This document shows, in pieces, positions 62,925 to 64,000 of a stretch of DNA of 64,000 bases. The DNA is taken from assembly GCF_000331515.1 (NCBI RefSeq), contig NZ_AMZO01000002.1:372001-436000 (forward strand), in the 5' to 3' direction. The stretch's first letter is position 1; each line of letters opens with the position of its first letter. Below the pieces are notes generated by a model. It had not been told where the DNA came from and made no database searches. It was given only the letters and a program-made list of their open reading frames with translations. This DNA comes from Photobacterium marinum. GTDB taxonomy: Bacteria; Pseudomonadota; Gammaproteobacteria; Enterobacterales; Vibrionaceae. Both the position numbers and the translations under genes were made by a program.

Positions 62925-64000
62925 TTATAAATGAACGCCTTTCAGCAGTGCAGAGAGAGCAATAAGTTCTGCCGAAGAGGCTTTTTCTTTGCTTCTTGCT
63001 TCTTTCCCTTGTTCGCTTTCCTTCGAATCCGGGAACATTCGGAATGAGCTATTCATGATAATTTCAGCCAGTTTAGGGAACAGGGCATGAACTAACTGGC
63101 CAAAGATACCCAAGTTAGTTGCAATGCGCTTAGGCTTATCAATGATAGCGGTTGCCACCATATCCGCTGCTTCGTCCGGTGTTAATGTTGGCACTGACTG
63201 GTAAATCTTAGTCGGTGCAATCATTGGCGTTTTCACCAGCGGCATATTGATGGTAGTAAAGTTAACGTTCACATCTGAGTATTCAGATGCTGCACAACGG
63301 GTAAATGCATCCAGAGCTGCTTTTGAAGCAACATAGGCTGAGAAACGTGGCGCGTTGGTCAGAACACCGATAGATGAGATGTTAATGACATGGCCGCCAC
63401 CGTTTTCTTCCATAGATGGAAGCAGATTCAGAGTCAGCTTCAGTGCGCCGAAATAGTTCAGCTGCATGGTGCGCTGGAAGTCGTGGAAACGGTCAATCGA
63501 GTTAGCGATAGAGCGGCGGATAGAGCGACCAGCGTTGTTGATCAGAATGTCGACTTTACCGTGGTTTTCTAGCACTTCTGCTGACAATTTCTCGATATCT
63601 TCGATGTTAGAAAGGTCACACTGGTAGGTGTGAGCGATACCACCGCGTTTTTCAACTTCCAGTTTGGTGTTCGCCAGTTTTTCTTCGTCACGGGCAACCA
63701 GAATCAACTCAGCGTTGTTCTCTGCCAGTTTGTAGGCTGTTGCCTGACCGATACCGGAGCTTGCACCTGTGATCAGAATGATCTTGTCTTTAATACGAGC
63801 ATTCAGGCTGCGATCACCTGAGATCTGAGGGTCCAGTGTACGTTCCCAGTAGTCCCAGATAGCTGGCGCATAAGAAGTCAGACGAGGACATTCGATGCCA
63901 GAACCTTTCAGGGCTTTCTGGGTTTCACGGCAGTCGAACTCTGTCGGATAAGAGAAAAACTGCAATGCAGAAGACGGAATGCCAAGATCTTTCAAGGTAA
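62925..64000 (-). CDS. Fatty acyl-CoA reductase, C-terminal half (partial)
   Basis: At least 357 residues, with the N-terminus beyond the right edge. Residues about 1-55 (FSYPTEFDCRETQ, SYAPAIWDYWERTLDP) are the end of a thioester-reductase-like domain. The remainder is an SDR domain: LITGASSGIGQATA cofactor motif, INNAGRSIRRS, catalytic Ser in INISSIGVLT and YxxxK in YVASK. This order and many short stretches match the 660-residue Marinobacter acyl-CoA reductase that makes fatty alcohol in two NADPH steps. The alcohol is a substrate for the WS/DGAT nearby. It ends with a Lys/Ser-rich tail. It is first in an operon with ACBP. Confidence 0.9.
   Translation of the reverse strand, partial: TLKDLGIPSSALQFFSYPTEFDCRETQKALKGSGIECPRLTSYAPAIWDYWERTLDPQISGDRSLNARIKDKIILITGASSGIGQATAYKLAENNAELILVARDEEKLANTKLEVEKRGGIAHTYQCDLSNIEDIEKLSAEVLENHGKVDILINNAGRSIRRSIANSIDRFHDFQRTMQLNYFGALKLTLNLLPSMEENGGGHVINISSIGVLTNAPRFSAYVASKAALDAFTRCAASEYSDVNVNFTTINMPLVKTPMIAPTKIYQSVPTLTPDEAADMVATAIIDKPKRIATNLGIFGQLVHALFPKLAEIIMNSSFRMFPDSKESEQGKEARSKEKASSAELIALSALLKGVHL

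Noticed and set aside
1..64000. CRISPR array, IS element, integron or prophage
   Set aside because: No regularly spaced short repeats, transposase, integrase or phage structural gene was seen. The repeated blocks are all tRNA-related.

Overview
The window looks like chromosomal DNA of a marine gammaproteobacterium of the Vibrionaceae, most likely Photobacterium or a close relative. This is an inference from gene content, not from a database match. Supporting points are the norspermidine pathway (a fused diaminobutyrate aminotransferase/decarboxylase, carboxynorspermidine dehydrogenase and NspC), the uvrY-uvrC-pgsA order, bioA divergent from bioBFCD under a BirA-type operator, and dense arrays of near-identical tRNA genes. 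No phage, insertion sequence, integron or CRISPR array is visible.

Layout. 1-6.5 kb: a DUF393 protein, a LON-domain protein, and the complete biotin locus. 6.5-12.1 kb: small membrane and secreted proteins, htpX, an MFS permease with an unlisted 53-codon gene in front of it, and a PQQ-type dehydrogenase. 12.3-12.9 kb: tRNA-Ser followed by a decayed tandem duplication of its 3' end and terminator. 13.3-14.6 kb: a protein made of three RidA domains in tandem. 14.8-21.9 kb: a histone-deacetylase-like hydrolase, a HIT protein, an EamA exporter, an ABC1 kinase, a RutR-like regulator facing an 8-oxoguanine deaminase, and a DUF4442 protein. 21.9-25.5 kb: a POT transporter, a K+ channel and a CPA2 antiporter. 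25.7-29.1 kb: a complete ECF vitamin-type transporter preceded by a leader terminator and a consensus MetJ box. 29.7-36.4 kb: uvrY, uvrC, pgsA, tRNA-Cys and a large FAD/Fe-S D-lactate dehydrogenase. 36.5-38.8 kb: a LysR regulator and an orphan PTS IIC. 39.5-45.1 kb: the norspermidine operon, whose gaps hold long hairpins. 45.3-46.5 kb: eight tRNA genes (Cys, Gly, Leu) in two transcription units. 47-50 kb: two diguanylate cyclases, one with an N-terminal di-iron-type metallo-beta-lactamase fold. 50.3-55.8 kb: a large secreted protein, an eptA-dgkA pair and a YgjV-like protein. 56.2-64 kb: a neutral-lipid region.

How genes work together. The 56-64 kb block carries a phasin-like protein, a wax ester synthase/DGAT, an acyl-CoA-binding protein, and the C-terminal half of a Marinobacter-type fatty acyl-CoA reductase that runs off the right edge. 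With the nearby acetyl-CoA hydrolase, this resembles a storage-lipid (wax ester/triacylglycerol) module, unusual for this family. EptA releases diacylglycerol when it modifies lipid A, and the adjacent DgkA can recycle it. The polyamine operon makes norspermidine, which in Vibrio feeds into c-di-GMP signalling; two diguanylate cyclases lie about 2 kb downstream. The most interesting leads are the wax-ester module, the triple RidA protein, the MetJ-linked ECF transporter with an apparent attenuator, the structured gaps of the norspermidine operon, and the di-iron/GGDEF protein.
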